Both the position numbers and the translations under genes were made by a program. A model generated the notes under the pieces. That model saw only the letters and a program-made list of their open reading frames with translations, made no database searches and had not been told where the DNA came from. From the NCBI GenBank assembly GCA_002105175.1, contig MCGE01000004.1, forward strand, positions 992,001-1,056,000: 64,000 nt of DNA. Reading direction: 5' to 3'. Source of the stretch: Absidia repens (taxonomy: Eukaryota > Mucoromycota > Mucoromycetes > Mucorales > Cunninghamellaceae). This document shows, in pieces, positions 23,328 through 34,280 of the stretch (the stretch's first letter is position 1; every line of letters begins with the position of its first letter).

Positions 23328-25218
23328 CTACATGACAAACAGGAATTTCAAATCGTCCACAGTCAATCGTTCCAAAGCGGATTGATCCTTATCAATCGTA
23401 GAGTTTACCAATGCAGTCTTCTTTTCTTGAAGTTGTATAATACGACTTTCGATGCTGTTTTCAATAACAAGTCTTGTGATTCGAATTGGTCGATGTTGTC
23501 CTAATCGGTGAATGCGATCCATAGCCTAAAAGTAGCATAATAAAAAATGTGAGTACTGTATGTCTTCCAGTGGTTCAATTTTGAATGACTTACTTGTACT
23601 AATACGAAATCCATAACCAAGTGTGAAGTGACATAAAAAAAAAAGTATTGGATATTTCAGTTTTAACATAATAGATAAACATTCAATTTTCTAACTTACG
23701 TTCGGCGGCAGGATTCCACCAAGGGTCACTAAAAATAGAAAGACAATCAGTATCGACCTTCATGATCCTCATCTTTATATATAACATGAGACTTACCAAA
23801 TGAAAACGCGACTAGCTTCAGTAAGATTCAGTGCTACACCACCGGCTTTGAGACTGATGAGGAAGACAGTAGTTGCTGGATCGGTCGAAAAGCTATAATC
23901 GATAACAATAATAGTGGTAATAAATGTATCTATTAGAATCAAATATCGAAGATCAAGTAGTCCTGCAAACACTTACTGTTCAATTGCTGCTGCACGTTGT
24001 GAAGGGGACATGCTTCCATCAAGTCGAATACAGCAGAATCCCATGCGCGACAATCGCCAGTAAACTAAATCTAAGAAGCTGACAAACTAGATGTGAGATT
24101 TATAAATACTTCGTTAGTATTACACTCTTGTGGGTCATCTATCCGGTGTTGATGTACTTGCCTGCGAGAACACAATACTGTAGAGAATAAAAAGAGCAAA
24201 AATAAATATATATGAGTTCAGATATCAAACACATATTCATCTTTTACCTTTTGATAGTTCGGTCTTCAGTTCGTAGTTTCGATAATTCTTCCACTAGCGC
24301 TTCGATTTTTGTGGAACTGCGCCATTTGTCCATATCAATACGATTGACGATACTTGTTTTCGAAAATGCGGCATGTTGGCCTTCCCCGATGTCAATCTCC
24401 ACAGCAGTTTGAGTCAGATCCACAGTAAAATTGGCATAACACGAAGGGCATTTCGGTAATTGACTTGATGGTCCAGGGCCAGTATTGTCGAAACTTTGTA
24501 AATATTGGATGCAACATTCACGACAGAAAGTATGCTTGCATGCTGAGAGAATAGCGTCCTGTCAAGTCCAAAAAGAGTCATTCAGCATATTATTGTTCAA
24601 CCAGATTATCATTATATCTATTTTCGTTTTCTTACCTCTGGCGCATCATTGCAAAGCATACATACGAGTTGTTTATTACCAACTTGACCCTTTTTCTTTG
24701 TCACGAGGTCAGGATGGTTGGCTATATAAGAAAATGATAAGATTATCAATAGAAAAAAGCCAAGGTAAGTAACTATACATAACATCTATAGTATATTTGT
24801 ATATTCAAAATTCCGTCTTTTACCGCATTGTCGCATTTTTGTGAGTAATTCAAAGATGTTCGCATAATTATTCAGTACAGATCCTAATATAAACAACCAT
24901 ATATCAATAAATACATGCACACTCTGACATCGTCCATTTTTCCCTTACCATCTTCCACGTAGCTATTGAATCGGCGGGCAGTATCGCTAAAGAGGGACAG
25001 GTAGACTTCTTCTTCAGCATCATTAAACATATCACGCCGCACAGTAATTGTTCGAGGAGGAAGACCAAGATCATCCGCACACTGTATTTTTGTTCGTCGG
25101 AGCATCATTTTATCCAAAAGCAAGATCAGTTTATCCATCGCTTCACGTCCATCACCAACATAACCATTAGTCTGAATGGGCTTCAGGACTTCATTATTCC
25201 ACCAGCAGACGTGTCTAA

Positions 25219-25256
<38 letters not shown>

Positions 25257-27564
25257 GCAATCAGTAAGTGATCATTCTATCAATCACCTCTTTGTATATA
25301 CATCATCTGCTCAACTTACTCCATGGGTGTATGATGGCATTGATCACAGTGGCTCTTGTCAGAGAATTTCCAATTAAGACATTTACAATCACATAATTTG
25401 CAGAAATAGTATCCAAAGGGATCTAGTAAATAAAGAGCAGTTATATCAGTATACCATTGGTTGTGATACAAACATTCATTGTTTGTTTTTCATACCAGCT
25501 TGTATGAATCGGATCAACGAATATAATTCCCCCACCCTGTTTTGCAAAGGAGTACCAGATAAAGCCCATCGATAATTACCATTCAGGGCAAACTATAAGT
25601 AATATATGCATGTCAATACCCTTAAAAGCATATAATATGGATGTTCATCCCCAGCCACCTTTCGCTTACCACTGAGCGGGCAGTTCCACATGCGCGGTCC
25701 TTAATACAATGAGCTTCATCCAATATGATTCGATGCCATTGGACCTTGTGCAATACCGACTTTTCCTTGACCAGTTCATCGTTCCTCTTGCATCCACGTT
25801 CTTGTCTTCGAAAGGCAATTTCCGCCACAGAGTCTACAACGCAGTGAATGAAAGCGTCAGTGGCTAAACGCCTTGCCTCGTATAACAGTTTTCTTTCCTT
25901 TTTTGAATCGACTTACATGTTGTAATCACAATATCGTACTTCGACAAAGCCGCTGCAGACTTTTCACGTTTGGTACCTACGCAGCATAATATTAAACCAT
26001 ATAGTTTAGAAGCCAAACTTAACACATGATCCCCTTCTCCTCTTTTTTTTTTTTTTTTTTTTTTTGGTTTGATTTGTTTTCTTACCATGAAAGATGCTGA
26101 CCTTCATGTCGTTTTTGGTATGTTTTTCAATTTCAGTTTGCCATTGCATGATAGCCACCTAGTAAGAAAAAAACCAGTGAGTTAACAAATATATATTAGA
26201 TTGATCTGTTAATTTCAACTTACGGTAGGAGCAATAACTAAATTGGGTTTCTTGCCCTGATCGCTAAGAAGTAGTGAAATGGTCTGTATCGTCTTCCCCA
26301 TGCCCATCTCATCCTAAAGGTATGAAAGCAATGTATGAGTATCAAGCAAAATATAAATATAATGCACTTACAGCAAGAATACCGCCTTTGAACTAAAGAA
26401 AAGAAAGGGGATATGATGAGATAATGTCAATGATATTTTCTAAAGGTTTATATCCTCCTTACCGCTTCATCTTTTTCTTGTTGGATCATCCAGGCCACAC
26501 CGTATCTTTGAAATGGAAGTAAAGGAAGAATCAAATTTTCAGGTTGTTCAATAGGGATGACAGGTATTGCTTCCTTCGAACGTAAATCCGCCCACACGTT
26601 TGTCAGTTCTGGATGATGAGTGATCAGCTTGAGGTTGGTGCGTTTGTGCTAAAGCGAGAAGAAGAAAAAGTAAGTAATCAAATAAACCGATGTGTACAAG
26701 TACCCATTCTTTTTTTTTTTTTTTTTTTACCCAGGATAATCCACCTCGTCCCCGACCACGAGTACCAGTTTGTCTGCCACGTAGAGATCGGTTATTATTA
26801 TTCAGTATAACAGTTTGGTCTTCATCTGAATCATCCGATGAATCCGTATTGGAAGGGACAGTCGCCGCATCGCCATTATCATCACCAATAGGACTATTTA
26901 ATGTAGAAGCATCAGGTTCCAACTCCGAGTCATGCTGAGGTGATTGTTGCTCGTCGTCATCATCATCGTCATCCGATTTGGTGCTGCCACCACCATTATG
27001 TGAAGAGAAGAACGGGGAGGTGATGGTCTGCAGGTCAGAAGAGAGATAAGTGTCCAAATTTTGTCCATTCAGTAAGTGTAGGTTGGGAACGCCATCTTGT
27101 TTCACGTCGTGATTGCTGTCAACTTCCAGTGCTGCGGTCGGCGTCGCGCGTTGTTTTCCTTTTCTATCAATGGGCGTACTTGTTGCGGCTGCTGTCACCG
27201 ATTCTTGTTTCGATGCTGTGGTCGTGGGTGTGAGAAAGCTAGCATTAGAATATACCGCTTCCACAAGGGCTTCGTTATCATCCTCAAGTTTCATCCGCTT
27301 GTTTCCAGCTGGTTTTTTATTGGAGTTGCGCCGAAATCTTGGAGGTACATAGGGTTCAAAGTCGTCGTCACTAACATCACGTTTGACAGCTTGATCAAGA
27401 TCAGGTAAGTCTTCTTGAGATAAGGTAGAAGGAGGAGAAAAGGCTATCGATGATTGCGAAGAGACAGGTTCTCGTTTTAGGGTCGTGACGGTAACAGAAG
27501 GGAGAATGATAGAAGGGTGAGCAATGGATTCTTTTTCGATTTTCATACGACGAGTGACAACCAT
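23328..27564 (-). CDS. RAD16: Rad16-like SNF2-family ATPase with RING finger, nucleotide-excision repair
   Basis: With Rad7, Rad16 drives global-genome nucleotide-excision repair of silent chromatin. Nineteen exons: 27564-26731, 26648-26463, 26392-26372, 26313-26224, 26158-26086, 25976-25917, 25833-25670, 25592-25496, 25422-25320, 25214-24949, 24883-24824, 24721-24636, 24558-24248, 24177-24162, 24086-23977, 23892-23797, 23728-23700, 23598-23594 and 23525-23328. They give 934 residues with every phase consistent. The N-terminus (about 280 residues) is acidic and low-complexity. Then come [12 protein letters not shown] (motif I), [10 protein letters not shown] (motif II), LSGTPLQNR, the Rad16-specific Cys/His cluster [33 protein letters not shown], a RING finger (CMLCND...[10 protein letters not shown]...CPSC), [15 protein letters not shown], and C-terminal helicase motifs ([12 protein letters not shown]). 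It ends [10 protein letters not shown], as Rad16 does. Two exons are micro-exons of 5 and 16 bases. Confidence 0.96.
23594..23598 (-). other. Five-base micro-exon of RAD16
   Basis: TACAA on the minus strand, bounded by TTAG and GTAAGT. Joining 23700 directly to 23525 would break the frame by two bases. Inclusion gives ...PAAE-LQ-AMDRIHR, which restores the conserved helicase motif in register. Confidence 0.8.
25221..25251. repeat. (TA)n microsatellite in a RAD16 intron
   Basis: Alternating TA of about 30 bases immediately upstream (on the minus strand) of the acceptor of RAD16 exon 10. Confidence 0.85.
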
Positions 27565-27905
27565 GTTTGAATAAATTTGAGGTTACGAGAAAGAGTAGGT
27601 AAAAAGAAAAAGAAAAGGAAAGAAGAAAAAAAAAAAAGAAAGAAAGTCAGAGAAAAGCGAGAGACGGAAAAGTGAAAGAATAAGAAAGGGATGAAGACTT
27701 TTTATTCTTTCAAATCGGAGACTGAAAAAAACAAAAAAGGGATCAAAAGATAGTTCACGAATCCACACATATCCAATAGTACAATTCAGGTTCATCAAAG
27801 ATTTATTTCGTTGTGTTTCATTTGTCAAAAAAAAAAAAAAAAAAAAGCAATATACACAGTATCTAAGCTATACAACCCCCCCCTAAATAATCTAATGCTT
27901 GAAAT
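27565..27905. other. RAD16 promoter / Mtf2-like 3' region
   Basis: 341 bases, strongly purine-rich on the plus strand (AAAGAAAAAGAAAAGG-type runs near 27600-27650) with an A tract at about 27828-27846. No open frame of interest. Confidence 0.5.
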
Positions 27906-29063
27906 CTACTTGAATATCCATTTACCAACAAGAGTTTTCATAAGCTCAGTAGATCGAATATCATCAGGAGACCATAATCGGACATGTTCTGTATTTTCGC
28001 CACCAGACCACTCTTGTTGTTCCATTTCATCCGTGATAGTTTGTACAATGCCAGCTGATACTTTGTCAAATGCAATCCCGTTCAAAGTCATTTCTTCCAT
28101 CAAATCCAACATGCCATAGATATCCTTCCAAGCATCCCACCGAATTTGTAAAACTTGATTGTAAACATCCACAGTGCATCCTTCAATGTAACTTTGGACG
28201 CTTATCGTTTTGCATTGTTCAAAAAGCGCCATCGCAAGATATGGGTCATAAAAGTCGTTGTAAGCATGATGAATGGCATTTTTTACCAAACGCGAATAAT
28301 AGCTGGGAAAGGTATTCTGTTGTTGGTAGTCCAGCATTGACGTAATAAACATGTCTAAGAGGCGATGTCGGCTCTTGGTAGATAGCAAGTCGTCAATTGT
28401 TTTGATTTCATGGTCATGATCTTGAATCGATTTGTTTTGTCGAATAATATCACTTTGTGCTGCATCTAAGGTCGTGTTGCGTTGCTTATAGGTCGATCCA
28501 TCTACGTCATTACGGTTGTTTGCTGCTGATTTTCTATAGATTGCTGGCATCATCGTTCGAGGTAAAGGTGCTTTCTGCTTGAAGATTTGTCTCTGTTGCA
28601 TAACCATTTGAAGGAGTCGTTTTTCAATCAAGGAGGTAGTTCGTAATTTGGGTTTCACGCTGTCATTATTGGTAGGTTCTATTTGCTTTGACGTTTTGTG
28701 TGACACACCTTCTAAAATGTGATTGTTCTCTTGCGTTTGTCGAGTTTTCAGCACGCTATCCAGTAACTGCCGAAAGTCAATTGTGTCCCCATTTGTCGCT
28801 TTCGACGGTCTTCGTGCTGGTGTTTTTGGTGTAGGAAGTTCCCAAAAGTGATCGTTGTCGAGAAGTTCTTGAGGGGAGGTATTTTTGTCAGAAGGATCTT
28901 TACTCGAATAGAAACGAGACACCATTACTCTTCGGCATAAGCAATTTCCTAAGTAATGAGTTGAAAAAACGAGTGCATTAATGACTAGTTATAAATTTTA
29001 TTATTTGACTTTATTACCTTTGAGTCCAGTTTCACGAGCGACAACATTGAAGCGGGAAAGCAT
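27906..29063 (-). CDS. Mtf2-like mitochondrial expression factor
   Basis: Exons 29063-29018 and 28948-27906 give 362 residues. The small first exon supplies a typical mitochondrial presequence (MLSRFNVVARETGLKG, then CLCRRVMVSRFYSS). Without it the frame would start at an internal Met at 28925. The middle is polar and probably disordered. The C-terminal 140 residues are helical. They include LAMALFEQCKTISVQSYIEG, then VYNQVLQIRWDAWKDIYGML and EMTLNGIAFD, a pattern I associate with the C-terminal domain of fungal Mtf2, a factor for mitochondrial RNA processing and translation, related in style to pentatricopeptide repeats. Family assignment rests on that resemblance. The same-strand gap to RAD16 is 341 bases. 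Confidence 0.65.
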
Positions 29064-30078
29064 TCCAAATATTAAAAAATGTGTTCGAAAAGAAGAACCA
29101 AAAAAAAAAAAAAAAACTCTAAAAATTGTTGTTTTGACTGTCACGTCCTCTCACACCTCAACCAATAATTTAGGTTTTCGGTGAACTCCGACATGTCAAA
29201 GACGACAATATGCAATACCTTCTGCGATTAGTGCCCGCTTTGTGACATTAACATTGGTAATATACCCCAACATCGCACTACTGTACTGTACAGTACTGTA
29301 CATACATACATGCAAAATATATCTGCTACAGTATAATATTGAAAAAAGGTTGATATTACGGTTTTGATAGGTACCATTACTTGATCAATAACGCCATCCC
29401 CATACCATGAGAGGAAACAGTTCAAGTCAAATAGACTCGTTCATTTAATTTAGGCACAGATGTACTGTATAAATGCAAGCAAGTGCAATGACGGGGAAAA
29501 CAATGATCGACATACACACATAAGAAACCATACGCATCTTGCCTGAAAATAGCTGAGTACAAAAATTACGCTTTGGAAGTCAAACAAGTTGGTTAATCGC
29601 ATTGTGCAAGAATCACAGTACCATTTATTTAATATGTAATTCCCAGTTGGCTTTTTATACATGAGAAAACTTGAATAGCAAATAGGGGGGAGGTACGGAA
29701 TTATTTAAACACCGGCTCTATTTTTTAACATATATAATAAAAAACAAAAAATCCAACATTGATTGTGGTGAAGCTCATCATAGATCACATACTCCTGGGC
29801 CCCGTAACTCCTTTTCTCATTGATATGCATTCTACTTGATAATATTATTTTATTACACGTTTTATTTTTCGCCACTTTCTCCTTGATGCTGTTTTCTCAT
29901 TAAAGATGATTGTTCTAATTATTTATTTGAGTTTCTGCCGCTCCCTTTTATCATCATCATTCTTTCAAAAACGCTCTTTAATATCTTTTTACTTTTTACC
30001 ATTATTTCTCCCTCTCTCTCTCTTTCTCTATTATTTTTACTTCTAACATCATTTACATTTATATCATACTCTATTCAA
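29064..30078. other. Intergenic, divergent promoters plus a TGTAC palindrome
   Basis: About 1 kb between divergent genes. It contains an A tract (29100-29116), a 25-base stretch of TACTGTAC words at 29279-29303 forming a near-perfect palindrome, and a pyrimidine-rich CTCTCTCTCT stretch at about 30010-30025 just upstream of the next gene, plausibly part of its promoter. No gene is recognised. Confidence 0.55.
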
Positions 30079-31004
30079 ATGAACCAAAACCATAGTTCAA
30101 ACCCCGCTATTTTTGCTGCTGATCAGGATTTTTTTTCAAATGAGGATGCATTTTTGCAAGAAACGGTAATACAATTTCAATCACAAACACTGCAGCCATA
30201 AGTATCAATTGTTCATTAACTGATTTTTTGAAATAGACTTATTCTGACTCAAAGAATGGTGATTTTATCATTGCCCAAAGCAAAAAAGTCAAGCCAAATC
30301 AGGTAAACCCAGAGGCATTGTAATATTGCATTTAACCATGGCTCATCTTAAACCTGTTTCTACTTTTATTTTTTTTTATTTTTTTTAAAAAAAAAAAAAA
30401 AAAGACGCAAAGCTACGAAGAGCAAATAGAAGCACTTGTCAATCAACTAAAGGTTAGATGCAAAAAGGTCGTCGATGAGCAGCGGAGATTCTAATTTTTT
30501 CCTTTTTTATATTTAAACTAAGCACAGATCAACGAGGAACATCATGCAAAAGTGCTAAAGGAGCATCAATCCATTTTAGCCAACAAAGACCGACTTGTGG
30601 AAGAAAAAAAAAGAGCTTTAGAAAGGATTAATGAATCACACAGTAAAAGAGTGGAGCAATTGATTCAGTCTCAACAACAGGCACTATCCTCTTGTCGCAT
30701 GCAGCATCATATTGAAGTCGCGAAATTAGAACGTCAACTACAACAGCAAGAAAATGAAGCAAAAGGCATTGCAGTTGAGCAACTGTTAAATAATTTTGAG
30801 CAAGAACAACATACTCTCCGAGTGGATTGTTCACCGGTACCACGTCAGTGTCAGCTTGATATAAAAAATACTACTCATATCACTAATAAAAATACCCCGT
30901 TCACAAAGCCCCTCTGCATTCCAACTTCCACCATTTCTTGGCCTCCACCACCACCATTGTCTAGTTTGAGAAAGTCATCAGCAGTTTATTCACAAGAAAA
31001 TTAA
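30079..31004 (+). CDS. Small coiled-coil protein, unrecognised
   Basis: Exons 30079-30165, 30237-30302, 30405-30452 and 30528-31004 give 225 residues with consistent phases. From about residue 52 to 160 the sequence is a charged helix with heptad-like spacing (EEQIEALVNQLK, KRALERINESHSKRVEQLI, EVAKLERQLQQQEN), a likely coiled coil. The C-terminus has a proline run (WPPPPPLSSL). The acceptor of exon 3 sits directly after a run of 17 A, which is unusual. The upstream polypyrimidine stretch is separated from it. I do not recognise the family. Convergent with the next gene (333 bases between stops). Confidence 0.6.
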
Positions 31005-31337
31005 AAAATCAAATCAAAAATTAAATAAAGATAACTAGACTAATGCTAAACTACTAAACTATCCATTTCCCGTCAATATGGCACCAGACCCGATTTTTTC
31101 AATTTTCCACCTAAATTCTACATATGATTGATCTGCACTTTTTCCATGATTAACATTATCCCCTTGATTCATACACCACCGCCTACAAAAAACCAATAGC
31201 AACAGAAATCATCACCAAGGAGGTTTTTATTGATAGGTATATATATATCAAACTATTACAAAGTATATGCTAAAGCCAATAAAAATAATAATAATATCTC
31301 ACACTAACCCTACTTACATATCTCGGTATTACTAATT
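31005..31337. other. Convergent 3' spacer
   Basis: Lies between the stops of two convergent genes. AT-rich with AATAAA-like words on both strands (AATAAAGAT at about 31025). No gene is seen. Confidence 0.5.
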
Positions 31338-34005
31338 CTAAAGATGGCCATAATGGTGGTATTCATTGAAGACAAATGCGGCAATAATCACACACATAGC
31401 TATGAGCATATCCCATTGTCCAGTAATGAAGCTGCCTAAGCCAAGTTCCTGGGCCGGTTCCATAGTATCAATCATATATGACTGTACACCTGTCCTTGAT
31501 GCCACCACTATCGTAGATAAACATATATATATATAAATGGACATTGTTTATGATGAATATATCTTTTTAGTCTTCCCATTTCCTCGCATTCACCCATTTC
31601 ATTTTCCACATGTACTTACATAGATAGTTATTCCCAGCATGTTCATATGGGCTAGAAATAGCATTGACAAAATCAACGGTGTCGATTCGCTAATGAAATA
31701 CAGAAAAACAATTTTGTAAGTATCCTTTCAACTCCCCCTTTTTTTTTAGACACCCACACTCTATGGTTTATTTTTATAAACTTACCGCTTGCCTTGAGCT
31801 TTTATCATGAGGAGTTATCACCATACGCAAATACCAGCGAGGAGGAAGGTCAGGGTGTTGTTTAGCTGGTGTGGCGCTAGGCAGTGCAAGGCGTAATCCA
31901 AGTAAAACATCCAAATGATCAATAAGTGATAGAGACTTGATCGGTAGTGTGGTTGTTGTTGTTGTTGAATGCGGATACTTCTTTGTCCCCTGAGCTTCAT
32001 CATCATCAACGTCATCGTTCTTTACCGGATCGGCGTCGTTCTTGTTGTGGTTCTCTTGCTGTGAATTGTCTTGTATAACGTGATCATCACCAGCACCGCG
32101 CTTGTAAATATAAATGAAATTGTTTTCTGTCCATACTGCGAGAAGCGTTCCGTCATTGTTGACCTTCAATCCCAAAATATCACCGTCATATACGTCATAC
32201 ACTTCTTTATAATCATCCAAGGGCCAATAGTAATATTCGGGAATAATCACACCTTCACTGTTTCGATAGAGCCAATCTTTTTGCTTGTTGTTTTGTTCAA
32301 TCAAGGCGTTCACATTGTCCATATAGTCGACTGTCATAAATTGTGTACGTTTGATAGGGAAGGCCACCGTTTTTGCGTCGGTAGATCTAGCTATATTTAT
32401 CATGAAGATGACAAGTAGATAGTAATAATGAGCAAGAATATCGATACCCCCTTTTCACACACACACACACACGTCCGTACGTTCATACACTTACATAGAG
32501 TGATCGATGGCATTCGAACCCTATTATCATTCGTCCGCGGTATATCCAAAATTCCATTGTCCCGGAAATAATCATCTTCGTTGTAATTGTCTTCCTATAT
32601 CATATAAAACATCAGCCCCCCCCACCATCATCAAAAATAAAAATAAAAAATAAATCAGGTCATTCTACGAGATCCTTTTCTCTTTCACATCTCCTATTCA
32701 ACTTTTTATTTTACCGCCATTTGATAGTTCCGTAAGTGCCACGTTGATACTGGGGTTTCATCACGTAATGTCGACAGTTGTGTAACAGTGCTTGCATTGT
32801 CCGTCAAGAAGGCTGTGACATAAAAGTTGCTTCGTGCCTTGTAGACGTCTAAGGAGAACACGCGCAAAGTATCTTCACTATAGTTGATAAATATTAATAA
32901 GAGAAAATGATCAGTCAGTCAACTCTTTGGTTGTGTGGTATTCCTCACTTACGTTGGAGAATAAAGTTGGGATATGACATTTTCGTGTTTCTCCACTTGA
33001 TCCATAAGTCGATTCATTGCTATAAAAAAAAAAAATCCAAGTCAGATAATTGGATATGTATAATAAACGTATATAACGACTTACACGATACTTGATATCC
33101 AGGTTTGCTTGAAGATAGAATGATTTCTTTGGAATTCATAGAGTGCGGTGCATCAGTCAATTGGCGTGGGAGGTCGATGATGCGATATTGATAAGTATCA
33201 GGATCTCTAGTATATATTTAATCAAAGAATAAATAAGTACCATGCTTGAATATTGTCTATGATGGTGATTACCTTTGTAATAATATGCAGTTGTATTCCA
33301 ACACAAATGATTTGATCCAAGTGGTACCCGGGAGAATCAGAGTCTTGTATTCAAAGGATTCATTTTCGTTCGAAATATAGTAAACCCGGATATAATAGCG
33401 AGACGATTCATCTTCAACAGTGTGGTATAGTACAGCGAATTGTAGTTTGGAGTGATCCACACTTGGTGGTCCAGAGACTTTGGTGATAGGCCCATCTATG
33501 GTATGCTCCCAGAGCGTTGTCCATTCTATATCAATGACAAGTAAGCACATATACGTGATATACCCAAGCAACTCGCCCCTATTTTTTCAGTGTTCAGTTT
33601 TTACCGTCTCCTGTGGCCGAATCGTTTTGATGTTGCAGTAGGTACTGTATAGGTTTTCGTAGTTGTCTAATCTTGCCTATATTCACATAAGTAAGGACTA
33701 CTATGAGTTTCCGTCTTACATTGTTTTTTGAACAATTTTTTCCATTTACCATAAACACCAGTTTTCATATCTCCCGTTCCAGAGACAATTTGTTCGCGAT
33801 GACTTTGACCAAAGTAGATCATTGTTTGATAAAGATATTTTGGTTGTACGGATAGTAATATTGTATCAGGTCCAGGTCCAGCGTAATGTATCCGATCCGA
33901 GGTTCTTATTTTTGCAGGATGTGGGTAGGATTCATCTTGCAGCAAGCTGGCCAGATAAATGACACCAACTCCGGCTAGTAGCAGCATAACGACTCTCCAT
34001 TTCAT
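31338..34005 (-). CDS. Conserved-looking membrane protein with beta-propeller-like luminal domain, unrecognised
   Basis: Ten exons (34005-33750, 33676-33605, 33525-33273, 33206-33085, 33019-32953, 32877-32715, 32594-32495, 32390-31786, 31689-31620, 31507-31338) join in a single frame of 625 residues. A signal-anchor lies at the N-terminus (MKWRVVMLLLAGVGVIYLAS). A second hydrophobic helix is near the C-terminus (MLIAMCVIIAAFVF), followed by a short His/Tyr tail (YHHYGHL). Between them is a long region of beta character with repeated W/Y-rich strands, for example LLAVWTENNFIYIYKRG and FAVLYHTVEDESS, suggestive of a propeller facing the lumen or outside. An acidic, low-complexity loop lies around residues 410-440. 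The frame is also open to an upstream Met at 34083, but the 34005 start gives a cleaner signal. I do not recognise the family. Confidence 0.7.
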
Positions 34006-34280
34006 CCTTCCTCTTTTCGTCGAGTGCGTGTACAAGAAACAACAGAAGAGAAAAAAAGTAAAAGAAAAAAAAATCATTCGCATTCAAAAAAGTGGGAAAT
34101 AATTTAACAGCCGATCACTGCCATTTCCTTTTCCCAATTTGGTCAACATACAAGACACAAACGCCCATAAATAAGAAATCAACAAAAAAATTTATTTTTG
34201 TAATATACATATATATAATTCTACAAAACTAAATGTGCAAGGAGGAAATATGTGTACTGTACTAAAAGAAATAAACTAAT

